This document shows, one piece after another, positions 42,455-50,332 of a stretch of 64,000 nucleotides of DNA; the stretch's first letter is position 1; each line of letters starts with the position of its first letter. Source of the DNA: an uncultured Methanomassiliicoccales archaeon (lineage in GTDB: Archaea; Thermoplasmatota; Thermoplasmata; Methanomassiliicoccales; Methanomethylophilaceae); NCBI GenBank assembly GCA_959597175.1, contig CAUFXM010000007.1:1-64000 (forward strand). Direction: 5' to 3'. The notes under the pieces are model-generated. The model searched no databases and was not told the DNA's origin. It saw nothing but the letters and a program-made list of their open reading frames with translations. The position numbers and the translations under genes are program-made.

Positions 42455-43707
42455 GGGGAGACCTCGAAAAGGCACTCAGTCGCCCTGCGGCCCTTCACCG
42501 TCCTCACGGTGATCTTGACCCGGCCGGTCTCGATGACATCGCCCCTCATGGGGGTCCTCCCGAGCCTGTAGAACACGTATCCGGACACGGAGTAGTCGTC
42601 GTACTCCCCTGGGTCGAACTCCGCCCCCATGTGCTCCATGGCGTCGAACACGTTGGCGTCGCCCTTGACCATGTACCTGTTGCCGCCGGCGGGGACTATG
42701 CTCTGCTGCACCACGTCGCTCTCGTCCCAGATGTCGCCGACAAGCTCCTCGAGGATGTCCTCGAGCGTGACTATGCCCATGGTCCCACCGTAGGAGTCGA
42801 GGACCACCGCCATGTGCACCTTCGACTTCTGGAAGTCGCTGAGGACCGTGGCTATGCTCATCGTCTCCGGAACGTACTTCACCGGCTTCGCAAGGCTGGA
42901 GATGGTGAACTCCCTGCCCTCGAAGAGGCTGGAGTAGAACTCCTTGGCGTAGACGACCCCGACGATGTCGTCGATGCTGCCCCTGTACACCGGAAGTCTC
43001 GAGAATCCAGAGGAGCTGAAGGTTCTGCCGAGCTCCTCCACGGATGCGGTCTCGTCGATCCCGACCACGTCCACCCTGGGCACGAAAGCCTCTCCGACCG
43101 GGGTGTCGTCGAATCTGATCGCGGACTTGATGAGGCGGCTCTCGCTCTCCTCTATGACTCCGTCGTCCTCGATCTCGTCGATCATGACCTCCAGTTCGTC
43201 CTCCGTCATGGTGGGGGCCTCGGGGCCCATCCTCCTGCCGATCGCTCCGGTGAACTTCGTGAAGAGCCAGGACAGGGGGGAGAACAGCTTCTCCACGTAG
43301 TGGATGGCCGTGCACACCCTCATGGCGTACTTCTCCGGATTCCTCTTCGCCACGGTCTTGGGGGTGATCTCCCCGCAGATCAGGACGACGATCGTCATCA
43401 CCACCGTGGACAGGAGGGACACCGATGATGATGCCATCGTCACGAATGCGAGCGCGAATGCTGTCGTCGCCAGCGAGCTAGCCCCTATGTTCACGAGGTT
43501 GTTACCGATCAGAATCGTGGTGAGGAACTTGTCGTAGTTCTCCATGATCGACAGGGTCCTCTCGGCCCTGGCGTCGCCGTCCTTCGCCATCCTCTTGAGG
43601 CGGACCTGGTTGGCGCTGGTGAACGCGGTCTCGGACATCGAGAAGAAGGCGGAGAACACGATCAGGACGGCTATGATCGCGATATATGCGACGACTACCG
43701 TGTCCAT
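42427..43707 (-). CDS. CorC/CNNM (hemolysin III-like, DUF21-CBS) transporter
   Basis: 426 residues. DUF21 membrane domain (residues 1-~190; SAFFSMSETAFTSANQVRLK, ILIGNNLVNIGASSLATTAFA, and CGEITPKTVAKRNPEKYA), a CBS pair (VPRVDVVGIDETASVEELGR; VKYVPETMSIATVLSDF ... GTMGIVTLEDILEELVGDI) and a C-terminal CorC_HlyC domain (YMVKGDANVFDAMEHMG, YSVSGYVFYRLGR). CNNM/CorC proteins export Mg2+ or Co2+ in exchange for Na+. ATG 43707 chosen; a first ATG lies at 43713. Confidence 0.93.
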   Translation of the reverse strand: MDTVVVAYIAIIAVLIVFSAFFSMSETAFTSANQVRLKRMAKDGDARAERTLSIMENYDKFLTTILIGNNLVNIGASSLATTAFALAFVTMASSSVSLLSTVVMTIVVLICGEITPKTVAKRNPEKYAMRVCTAIHYVEKLFSPLSWLFTKFTGAIGRRMGPEAPTMTEDELEVMIDEIEDDGVIEESESRLIKSAIRFDDTPVGEAFVPRVDVVGIDETASVEELGRTFSSSGFSRLPVYRGSIDDIVGVVYAKEFYSSLFEGREFTISSLAKPVKYVPETMSIATVLSDFQKSKVHMAVVLDSYGGTMGIVTLEDILEELVGDIWDESDVVQQSIVPAGGNRYMVKGDANVFDAMEHMGAEFDPGEYDDYSVSGYVFYRLGRTPMRGDVIETGRVKITVRTVKGRRATECLFEVSPQEEPPECD

Positions 43708-43865
43708 CGTCAATCGCCTCCCTTCAGACCTTTGTGTCGTGACATTGAATCAGCCGCTTTTCCATTGAAGGTCGGCGGATATAACCGTTGCGCTGTCCCT
43801 TCCCTTCTTAATAAGGGTAAAATAAGATTTTAAAATGAATCGCCATTCCACCGGCCAGGTATCAC

Positions 43866-44087
43866 ATGGTAGAGATCAAATACGACATCGTCGAGAAGAT
43901 AGCCGTCCTCTCAGAGTCCTCCAAAGGCTGGACGAAGGAGCTCAACCTCATCAGCTGGAACGACAGGGACCCCAAGTACGACATCAGGGAGTGGTCCCCC
44001 GACCATGCCAAGATGGGCAAGGGTATAACCCTGTCCGAGGAGGAGGTCGCAGTCCTCAAGAAGGCTCTGGAGACCAGGGAAGTCTGA
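43866..44087 (+). CDS. YdbC/PC4-like single-stranded nucleic-acid-binding protein
   Basis: 73 residues. Matches the YdbC/PC4 family: KYDIVEKIAVLSESSKGWTKELNLISWNDRDPKYDIREW and KMGKGITLSEEEVAVLKKAL. YdbC-type proteins bind ssDNA like the eukaryotic coactivator PC4. A strongly AT-rich promoter (taaaataagattttaaaatg, 43816-43835) precedes it. The following gene starts 10 nt after its stop. Confidence 0.85.
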   Translation: MVEIKYDIVEKIAVLSESSKGWTKELNLISWNDRDPKYDIREWSPDHAKMGKGITLSEEEVAVLKKALETREV

Positions 44088-44097
44088 GCGCGGTCCC

Positions 44098-45003
44098 ATG
44101 ACTGTGGACAAGGCCGAGTACCTGGGCCGCTTCCTCGAGGCGGCGGACCGTGTCATGTCCGGCCGTCCCGGCTCGATATCGGAGGACAGGTGGCTGGTCA
44201 ACTACTACGATCCGGAGAAGCTCCCCCTCGTCAGCGGCTACCTCTCCTGCGATGACGAGCGCGTCAGGGTCGAGACAGTTCTGCTCCTCGCCGATGTCAG
44301 GGAGAGGGCCGTCCTGGACAAGGTCCGGGAGATGAGCCGCCGCGACTCCGAGAAGGTCAGGATGGCATGCATGGGCTACCTGAGTGCCATCGAGGCCGAC
44401 GACAACCTGATCCCGCAGCTCTTCGACGTCATGGACCACTCGTCCGGGGCCGAGTTCCTCAAGGCCGCGGCGAGGATGGGTTCGATAGCCAGGGAGGAGG
44501 ACGTCCCCCACCTCAGGCGCATATACGGCCAGGTCGGGGGCGAGATGAGGTCCGCCGTCAGGGTGGCCCTGGACAGGACCGTCGCGAGGCACCCTTCGCT
44601 GCAGCCGAAGAGGGACCTCATCCTCTCGGTCCCGGTCTACCCGGACGAGTCGGCCTTCGAGAGGTTCCTGGACTCCGCCTTCGATTATCTGGACGTCAGG
44701 TACAGGGAAAACGTATTCCCGAAGGACTCCATCAGCCTCGGGACGTACAACAACGTCGCACGCGCGCTGAAGAAGATGCGCACCCGCCTCTACAACGAGG
44801 CGGACAACCTAGAGTATTACGGCCCGGACAAGACCGACCGCGCCAGGGATCTGACGTCGCTGATCTCCTGGGCGGGGGAGGACCTGTCGGGGAAGGAGGT
44901 CACGGGGGCCGAGAGGAGCCGCTCCCACGTGTGCCCCAAATGTGGCGAGATGATGATCTGCTACAAGGGCATGTGGATATGTCCGGACTGCGGTACTCTC
45001 TGA
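44098..45003 (+). CDS. HEAT-like helical protein with C-terminal zinc ribbon
   Basis: 301 residues. Residues ~35-170 look like alpha-helical HEAT-type repeats (LVSGYLSCDDERVRVETVLLLADV, SRRDSEKVRMACMGYLSAIE, EEDVPHLRRIYGQVGGEMRSAVRVAL). A coiled stretch follows, then a terminal zinc ribbon CPKCGEMMICYKGMWICPDCG. No named family; a scaffold binding protein or nucleic acid is likely. Cotranscription with the YdbC-like gene is probable (10-nt gap). Confidence 0.7.
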   Translation: MTVDKAEYLGRFLEAADRVMSGRPGSISEDRWLVNYYDPEKLPLVSGYLSCDDERVRVETVLLLADVRERAVLDKVREMSRRDSEKVRMACMGYLSAIEADDNLIPQLFDVMDHSSGAEFLKAAARMGSIAREEDVPHLRRIYGQVGGEMRSAVRVALDRTVARHPSLQPKRDLILSVPVYPDESAFERFLDSAFDYLDVRYRENVFPKDSISLGTYNNVARALKKMRTRLYNEADNLEYYGPDKTDRARDLTSLISWAGEDLSGKEVTGAERSRSHVCPKCGEMMICYKGMWICPDCGTL

Positions 45004-45152
45004 CTCTGGTCCAGTACGTATTTCGGATTTCGTCTCTGCAATCTCGAAAGTCCATTATATCGGTTCGACCTTGCACCTTCAGAGGCGTTCGGGTAACCTC
45101 CGGCCCGGTCGGGCAGGGAGCATTATTTTGGATACCTTTGACCACAGGAGCG

Positions 45153-45353
45153 ATGGAAATGGCATACGGAGGTTACGGAAGCGGGAACAGGGGATACAGG
45201 GGCGACAGGGACAAGCCCAGGGAGTTCTTCAAAGCCACCTGTTCCGACTGCGGGGCCGAATGCGAGGTCCCCTTCAAGCCCACCCAGGGCAGGCCCGTTT
45301 ACTGCAGGGACTGCTTCAGGAAGCACCAGCCCGCTGACAAGAGCAGGTTCTGA
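45153..45353 (+). CDS. CxxC-x(n)-CxxC zinc-binding small protein
   Basis: 66 residues. Gly/Tyr/Arg-rich N-terminus (YGGYGSGNRGYRGDRDK) followed by a compact zinc site CSDCGAEC ... CRDCFRKH. This CxxCxx-PxxP-CxxC family is common in methanogens and some bacteria; it is thought to be nucleic-acid associated but has no proven role. The RGG-like N-terminus favours RNA binding. TATA-like tattttgg at 45124-45131 and aggag before ATG 45153. Confidence 0.75.
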   Translation: MEMAYGGYGSGNRGYRGDRDKPREFFKATCSDCGAECEVPFKPTQGRPVYCRDCFRKHQPADKSRF

Positions 45354-45360
45354 AACCAAA

Positions 45361-45377
45361 AGGCCCCCAGGGGGCCT
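45361..45377 (+). terminator. hairpin after the small zinc protein gene
   Basis: aggcccc/ggggcct stem with a tiny loop, flanked by aaaa and caaaaa, between convergent genes. It could act in both directions. Confidence 0.55.
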
Positions 45378-45410
45378 CAAAAACATCAAACACCTTTTGT
45401 TGGTGTCACG

Positions 45411-45635
45411 TCAAGGCTCCTTAGGGCGCTGGTGCCGTACTCTGTGGTTGTAGTCGTATTCCATGAACATGCGGGTGATCGAGAAGCATATCACCACCAC
45501 GCACATCCCGGCGATCAGCAACACGACGCCGGCGGCGGTCAGGCCCATCGCCCACAGTCCGAGGCCGAAGCACATGACCATCGCGCCGAGGAAGAACGTG
45601 ACACGGGTGAGGCGCCTGAAGCGGGCGACCTCCAT
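45411..45635 (-). CDS. small two-helix membrane protein
   Basis: 74 residues. Basic N-terminus (MEVARFRRLTRVT), two transmembrane helices (FFLGAMVMCFGLGLWAMG and AAGVVLLIAGMCVVVICFS), and a short charged tail. ATG 45635 overlaps the stop of the upstream PNPOx-like gene by one base (TGATG), so it is coupled to it. Function unknown. Confidence 0.65.
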   Translation of the reverse strand: MEVARFRRLTRVTFFLGAMVMCFGLGLWAMGLTAAGVVLLIAGMCVVVICFSITRMFMEYDYNHRVRHQRPKEP

Positions 45636-46033
45636 CAGATCACTCTTTCCCCGGAGGTCCCGGTGGCGCTCTCGTCCCAGACCTCGAGGGCCTCGAACTG
45701 CCAAACCGCGACGCAGGTCATGTTCATGCGCTCCAGAAGGGCGCTCATCTTTTCGAACTCGGGCCCATCGGTCTGTCTGGAGCGTGCAACCGCCTTGATG
45801 GAGTAACCATCCTTCCCCCTCCAGACGATGAACTCGGCCCTGGGGTCCTTGGACAGGTACTCGCTGGCGCGGTGCATGAAGACCTCGCCCACAACTATGG
45901 TGTCGGGTTCCGAGACCGTCAGACTACCGCACACTATCATGTGGGGCTGACCATCGGGGGACACGGTTGCGAGCACCTTGTTAGTCCCCGGATGTCTGAT
46001 CATCCGGATCACGGGTTCGGTCAGGACGACCAT
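45635..46033 (-). CDS. pyridoxamine 5'-phosphate oxidase-like flavin-binding protein
   Basis: 132 residues. Split-barrel PNPOx-like fold: TNKVLATVSPDGQPHMIVCGSLTV, then IVVGEVFMHRASEYLSKDPRAEFIVWR and SIKAVARSRQTDGPEFEKM. Small members of this family bind FMN, F420 or heme; the cofactor here cannot be told. It is in a leftward operon with a 32-residue membrane peptide upstream and a two-helix membrane protein downstream. Confidence 0.85.
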   Translation of the reverse strand: MVVLTEPVIRMIRHPGTNKVLATVSPDGQPHMIVCGSLTVSEPDTIVVGEVFMHRASEYLSKDPRAEFIVWRGKDGYSIKAVARSRQTDGPEFEKMSALLERMNMTCVAVWQFEALEVWDESATGTSGERVI

Positions 46034-46038
46034 GCGTA

Positions 46039-46137
46039 TCACTCTTCGACTTTCTTGAGGTTGGCGATGCCGAGGATGATGAGATATATGGCGCCGGCTG
46101 CCACGAAGTACCAGTAGCCATCGACGAATTCGAGCAT
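46039..46137 (-). CDS. 32-residue single-helix membrane peptide
   Basis: Short ORF with a membrane-helix core (YWYFVAAGAIYLIILGIANL) and charged ends (MLEFVDG, KKVEE). It starts ~25 nt downstream of a minus-strand TATA (ttaatatcg, ~46157-46165), matching a leaderless mRNA, and ends 5 nt before the PNPOx-like gene. The promoter position makes this the first gene of the operon. No homology can be judged at this length. Confidence 0.55.
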   Translation of the reverse strand: MLEFVDGYWYFVAAGAIYLIILGIANLKKVEE

Positions 46138-46161
46138 GAGCCCTAATCCGAGTCAACGATA

Positions 46162-46548
46162 TTAAGCTTCTGTGGAGTCGGGCTTGACGCAGGGGCACAC
46201 GGGACGCAGGTGCTGCACCACCAGTTCCAGCCTGCCGTTCTTGAAGTACGGGACCGCAGAGCAGTCGCACTTGATGCCGGTGCCGGGGATGATCCTGCGC
46301 TTGATGCTGTTGGACGGGCTGCCGATGTTCGTCACGTTGGCCACGCAGTCGGAGCAGGAGACGGTGTTCCCGAACAGCTCGTAGCACTTCGTCCCGATGA
46401 CCTCGTCGACGGTCTTACCGAAGGCCTTCTCCCCGGCCCTGTTCATCCATATGATCGTATGGGCGGAGTCATGGATGATGATTATGTCGTCTATCACATC
46501 CAGAATCATGTTCATGAGCTTCTCAGTGTAGATTTCCGACTGTTCCAT
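46162..46548 (-). CDS. single PAS-domain protein with Cys-rich tail
   Basis: 128 residues. One PAS domain: NMILDVIDDIIIIHDSAHTIIWMNRAGEKAFGKTVDEVIG. After it come several cysteines (CYELFG, SCSDCVANV, KCDCSAV, CPCVK), which could bind a metal or cluster and act as a redox sensor. There is no output domain, so it must signal by protein contact. Minus-strand TATA (atttaaag) ~26 nt upstream of ATG 46548. Ends in TAA. Confidence 0.8.
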   Translation of the reverse strand: MEQSEIYTEKLMNMILDVIDDIIIIHDSAHTIIWMNRAGEKAFGKTVDEVIGTKCYELFGNTVSCSDCVANVTNIGSPSNSIKRRIIPGTGIKCDCSAVPYFKNGRLELVVQHLRPVCPCVKPDSTEA

Positions 46549-46767
46549 ACTATGGAATCCGGTTGCATCTCTTTAAATGATTCACAGTACTGGCCGGTCA
46601 GTTAAGGGCCATTTACCGGACTCCTGCCATAACGACGTTTTCAAGCAGTGTGTCTACGGATTTCGTAGGCAATCGAGCGGTTTCCTGAGTTTTTGTGATT
46701 GAAAAAGCCAGCAATCGCAACCCCCATCTGTAATTGTTTTATATTGCAATGTGTTTGCGAGGCTCCA

Positions 46768-47703
46768 ATGTGCTACGACGTGGTGATTATAGGGGCCGGA
46801 TGCGCCGGACTCACCGCAGGGATCTACGCGAGGTCGAAGATGATGAAGACGCTCATCCTCGACGCGGGACGTGTCGGCGGACAGCTCGTGTCCCTGTACC
46901 CGGAGAAGGGTATCCACAACTACCCCGGGTTCGAGACGATCCAGGCGAGGAAGCTCTCCGACAAGCTCTACGCTCACGCGGAGTCGGTGGAATGCGACAT
47001 CAGGGAGAACGAGAAGGTCCTGACCATCGACAACGGGGACGAGAAGCTCATAGTCACCACAACGAAGGGCACGTACGAGGCCAAGTCGGTAATCATCGCC
47101 ATCGGCATGGGCAGTTTCAAGCCCAAGAAGATGGGATGCCCCGGCGAGGACGAGTTCTTCGGCAAAGGGGTCACCTACATACTCCCCGCGAAGGAGGAGC
47201 TCGTGGGGAAGAAGGTCACGATGTTCGGGGGCGGTAACAGCGCCATCGACATGGCCCTCATCGCGGACACCGTCACGGAGACGACCCTCGTCCACAGGAG
47301 ACCCGACTTCAGGGCGGACGAGTCCACGGTCCAGAGCCTCAAGGACAGCAACATCCGCACCATCATGAGCGCGAACCTCGTGTCGATCAACGGGACCGAC
47401 AAGGTTGAGTCCGTGACCCTGTCCCAGGACGGGAAGGAGTTCGACGTCCCGACCGATCTCGCTGTCATCAACATAGGGATATCCGCGGACCTCGACGATC
47501 TCAAGAAATGGGGGGTCGAGCTCACGGAGGGCGGACTCGTGAAGGTCGACTTCGACATGAGCACGAGCCGTCCCGGGGTATTCGCCTGCGGGGATGTCGT
47601 CGACTACGAGGGTAAGCACAAGCAGATCACCACGGCCATGGGCGAGGCCACGACCGCGGTTCTGATGGCGTACAAGTTCGTTAAGAAGCCCTACTGGGCC
47701 TGA
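46768..47703 (+). CDS. thioredoxin-reductase-like flavoprotein without the CxxC (ferredoxin/NAD(P) reductase type)
   Basis: 311 residues. FAD site DVVIIGAGCAGLTAGIYA, NAD(P) site MFGGGNSAIDMALIA, and the C-terminal FAD motif RPGVFACGDVVD. The redox-active CxxC of thioredoxin reductase is absent (the region reads TYILPAKEELVGKK), which matches TrxR-like ferredoxin-NADP reductases. It converges on a 2[4Fe-4S] ferredoxin gene only 12 nt away, its natural electron partner. TATA-like gttttatattg at 46735-46745. Confidence 0.88.
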   Translation: MCYDVVIIGAGCAGLTAGIYARSKMMKTLILDAGRVGGQLVSLYPEKGIHNYPGFETIQARKLSDKLYAHAESVECDIRENEKVLTIDNGDEKLIVTTTKGTYEAKSVIIAIGMGSFKPKKMGCPGEDEFFGKGVTYILPAKEELVGKKVTMFGGGNSAIDMALIADTVTETTLVHRRPDFRADESTVQSLKDSNIRTIMSANLVSINGTDKVESVTLSQDGKEFDVPTDLAVINIGISADLDDLKKWGVELTEGGLVKVDFDMSTSRPGVFACGDVVDYEGKHKQITTAMGEATTAVLMAYKFVKKPYWA

Positions 47704-47715
47704 TTCCGGCTTCGT

Positions 47716-47880
47716 TCAGTCGGACAGCGCCCCGGAGGGGCACTCGTCTATGCAGAGGCCGCACTCCACGCACACGGACTCGTCGATCGTGCACACATCG
47801 ACGATCGTGATGGCGTCCTGGGGGCACACGTCGGCGCAGTTGCCGCAGGCGACGCATAGTCCAGCATCCAGTTTCGGCAT
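47716..47880 (-). CDS. 2[4Fe-4S] ferredoxin
   Basis: 54 residues. Two complete cluster motifs: CVACGNCADVCP and CVECGLCIDECP. Typical clostridial-type low-potential ferredoxin. Start ATG 47880, stop TGA. Convergent with the TrxR-like reductase. Minus-strand TATA-like gttaaatgcg lies ~35-45 nt upstream. In methanogens such ferredoxins link Por, hydrogenase/Fpo and reductases. Confidence 0.93.
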   Translation of the reverse strand: MPKLDAGLCVACGNCADVCPQDAITIVDVCTIDESVCVECGLCIDECPSGALSD

Positions 47881-47973
47881 TGTTGATCACCTTGCGCTAC
47901 CATGGGCTCGGGACGCATTTAACCGTTTCCGAGGAAGCGCAGGATTATCCGCAGGGTCTGGCATACCGCGGTC

Positions 47974-49032
47974 ATGATCTCAGAGGTTCCATCCGGCACC
48001 CTCGTCGTGGAGGGCCGCGTCAACGGCCGCAGGGGCATGGTGCCAGGATATGCGGTGTTGGAGGACGGGGAGGTGGCCGAGGTCGGCCGCGGCGAGTGCC
48101 CATTCCCCGCGGACCGCAGGGGGGTAGTGCTCACCGACGTCGTGAACTGCCACACCCACTGCGCCGATTACGGGCTGTCCGTGCCGCCCGGCCTGTCCCT
48201 CGAGGAGCTGGTCGCTCCTCCCGACGGGCTCAAGCACAGGTACCTGAGGGGAACCTCCCAGGACGAGATCTCACGCTCCATGGAACGTTTCGCCGAGGAT
48301 TCCCGGGGTACGGGGACCGCAGCCTTCATAGACTTCAGGGAGGGAGGGGAGCCCGGATGCAGGATGCTGAGGCGCAGCTGCCCGGGGGCGGTGGTGCTGG
48401 GCCGTCCCGTTTCGCCGGAGTTCGACGAGTCAGAGGTCGAGGGCATCCTGTCCGTCGCGGACGGCATCGGCATACCCAGCGAGTCTGACATGGACCACCG
48501 CTACATAGAGCGGGTGGCGGACATGGTCCGGGAGAGGCGGAAGGTCTTCGCGATCCATGCCAGCGAGCGCGTGAGGGAGGACATCGACTTCGTGCTGTCC
48601 CTTGATCCGGCGTTCGTCGTCCACATGTGCGAGGCCACAGACTCGGACCTGCTCAAGTGCGCCGAGGCAGAGGTCCCGGTGGTGGTCTGCCCCTCCTCGA
48701 ACAGGTATTTCGGCAAGGTCCCGCCGATAGCCAGGGCCCAGGCGTGCGGCGTCGATCTCGGCATCGGCACAGACAACGGCATGCTCTGCCGTCCGGACAT
48801 GGTGTCGGAGGCGGCTGAGTTCGTGAGGGTCGCCGAGGCCCAGGGAGGGGACCCAGACGGGGTGTGGCAGGCGCTCACCCGGCTGTCGGGGAACATATTA
48901 TATCCAGACGGGTCGATTCCCCAGCATAGAGGTCCGGGTCGTCTCGCAGTTCTGCTAACGGATTCATATGATGCCGTTTCGGCGTTCCGCCAGGACACGC
49001 CCGTGATGCTCCCAAAACTGAGAAGAGGTTGA
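47974..49032 (+). CDS. amidohydrolase (cytosine deaminase/chlorohydrolase-like, COG0402)
   Basis: 352 residues. Metal-dependent hydrolase TIM barrel: VVNCHTHCADYG (HxH metal pair), FAIHASE (metal His), VVHMCEA, and GIGTDNGML (catalytic Asp). Short N-terminal beta-sandwich as in deaminases. Likely deaminates or hydrolyses a purine/pteridine-type ring; substrate unassigned. The universal stress protein gene follows after 4 nt. Confidence 0.85.
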   Translation: MISEVPSGTLVVEGRVNGRRGMVPGYAVLEDGEVAEVGRGECPFPADRRGVVLTDVVNCHTHCADYGLSVPPGLSLEELVAPPDGLKHRYLRGTSQDEISRSMERFAEDSRGTGTAAFIDFREGGEPGCRMLRRSCPGAVVLGRPVSPEFDESEVEGILSVADGIGIPSESDMDHRYIERVADMVRERRKVFAIHASERVREDIDFVLSLDPAFVVHMCEATDSDLLKCAEAEVPVVVCPSSNRYFGKVPPIARAQACGVDLGIGTDNGMLCRPDMVSEAAEFVRVAEAQGGDPDGVWQALTRLSGNILYPDGSIPQHRGPGRLAVLLTDSYDAVSAFRQDTPVMLPKLRRG

Positions 49033-49036
49033 TAAC

Positions 49037-49477
49037 ATGAGTTTCCAGAACATTCTCGTACCCACAGATGGCAGCGAATACACCAAGGCCGCCATCAGGA
49101 AGGCCATGGAGCTTGCCAAGCTCGTAGGTGGGAAGATCACGGCCCTCTACGTCCTCGACCAGACGATCCTGACCAACATGCCGATGGACACCGCGGTCAT
49201 GAACGTCTACAACACCCTCGAGAAGGAGGGGAAGGACGCCGTCGACTTCGTCCGCGACCTGGGTGCCCAGGAGGGTGTCGAGGTCGAGATCTCCGTGAAG
49301 GAGGGTACACCCGTCAAGGTCATCCTGGATGAGTCCGCCAAGTACGACATCATCGTGATGGGCACCCTCGGCAGGACCGGAATGTCCAAGCTCCTGATGG
49401 GAAGCGTCGCCGAGAGGGTCGTCAGGGCTGCGCAGTGCCCCGTCCTGGTCGTCAGGGCCACAGAGGCTGTGAACTAA
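49037..49477 (+). CDS. universal stress protein (UspA family)
   Basis: 146 residues. N-terminal ILVPTDGSEYTKAAIRKAMELA and the ATP-binding signature GTLGRTGMSKLLMGSVAERVV (G-2x-G-9x-G-S) near the C-terminus; ATP-binding subtype. Ends in TAA; the CBS-domain gene begins at once, so USP, CBS protein and GlyRS form one run. Confidence 0.95.
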   Translation: MSFQNILVPTDGSEYTKAAIRKAMELAKLVGGKITALYVLDQTILTNMPMDTAVMNVYNTLEKEGKDAVDFVRDLGAQEGVEVEISVKEGTPVKVILDESAKYDIIVMGTLGRTGMSKLLMGSVAERVVRAAQCPVLVVRATEAVN

Positions 49478-50332
49478 ATGAGCGGCAAGATCGTAGCTGA
49501 CATCATGACCGCGGCCCCCATCGTGGTCGAGGTGCCCGGTAGTCGCAGCGACGCCATCAACATCATGGTCAGGAACAACCTGACCGGTCTGCCGGTCATC
49601 CGCTCGTCGGACGGCAAGCTCATGGGCGTCGTCTCCAGGAGGGACGTTTTCAGGAAGGTGGACGAGGACCAGCTATCGCTCATCATGAACAAGGGATGCA
49701 TCACCGTCACTCCCGACACCCCCGTGGAGGAGGCGGCGGCGATCTTCAGCTCGAAGAGGATCCACAGGCTGCCCGTGGTCGAGGACGGCAAGCTGGTGGG
49801 CATCGTCACGCCCACCGACATGCTCCGCATCGTGAAGGAGATGAAGACCAGTCTCCTTGCGGAGGACGTGATACGCACTACCTGCGTTACAGCCTACGAG
49901 AACGAGCCCCTGTCGTACACCGTGCCCGCGATGAGGGTGAGCGACGTCGCCGCCCTCCCGGTCCTGGACGCACACGGGAAGCTCGTCGGGATCCTAACAG
50001 ACAGGGACCTGTTCAGCGATCAGGTCAAGAACCTGGAGGACCTGAAGGCCCTGGGCATAGCCGATGTCGGCAACATGGCGGGGGCCAGGAACGTCCTGCC
50101 CCTGTTCTACGCGGCTACGGACAAGTACCTGTCGGATGACAGGACCGTCAGCGACTTCATGGTCAGGGACCCGTACACGGTGTTCAAGAAGACCAACATC
50201 GCGGAGGTCGCCAAGATCATGCTCACCCACGACTTCGGTCAGATACCGGTCCATGGCAACAAGGACGAGCTCGTGGGCATGATTTATGATGTAGACGTGC
50301 TATGCGCCCTCTCAGGTAATATCAATGAGTGA
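49478..50332 (+). CDS. four-CBS-domain protein
   Basis: 284 residues made only of four CBS motifs: IVADIMTAAPIVVEV..., KGCITVTPDTPVEEAA..., CVTAYENEPLSYTV... and VSDFMVRDPYTVFKK.... Two Bateman modules should form a disc-like dimer that senses AMP/ATP or SAM. No enzymatic domain. It overlaps the GlyRS start by 8 nt, hinting that nucleotide sensing and translation are coexpressed. Confidence 0.93.
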   Translation: MSGKIVADIMTAAPIVVEVPGSRSDAINIMVRNNLTGLPVIRSSDGKLMGVVSRRDVFRKVDEDQLSLIMNKGCITVTPDTPVEEAAAIFSSKRIHRLPVVEDGKLVGIVTPTDMLRIVKEMKTSLLAEDVIRTTCVTAYENEPLSYTVPAMRVSDVAALPVLDAHGKLVGILTDRDLFSDQVKNLEDLKALGIADVGNMAGARNVLPLFYAATDKYLSDDRTVSDFMVRDPYTVFKKTNIAEVAKIMLTHDFGQIPVHGNKDELVGMIYDVDVLCALSGNINE

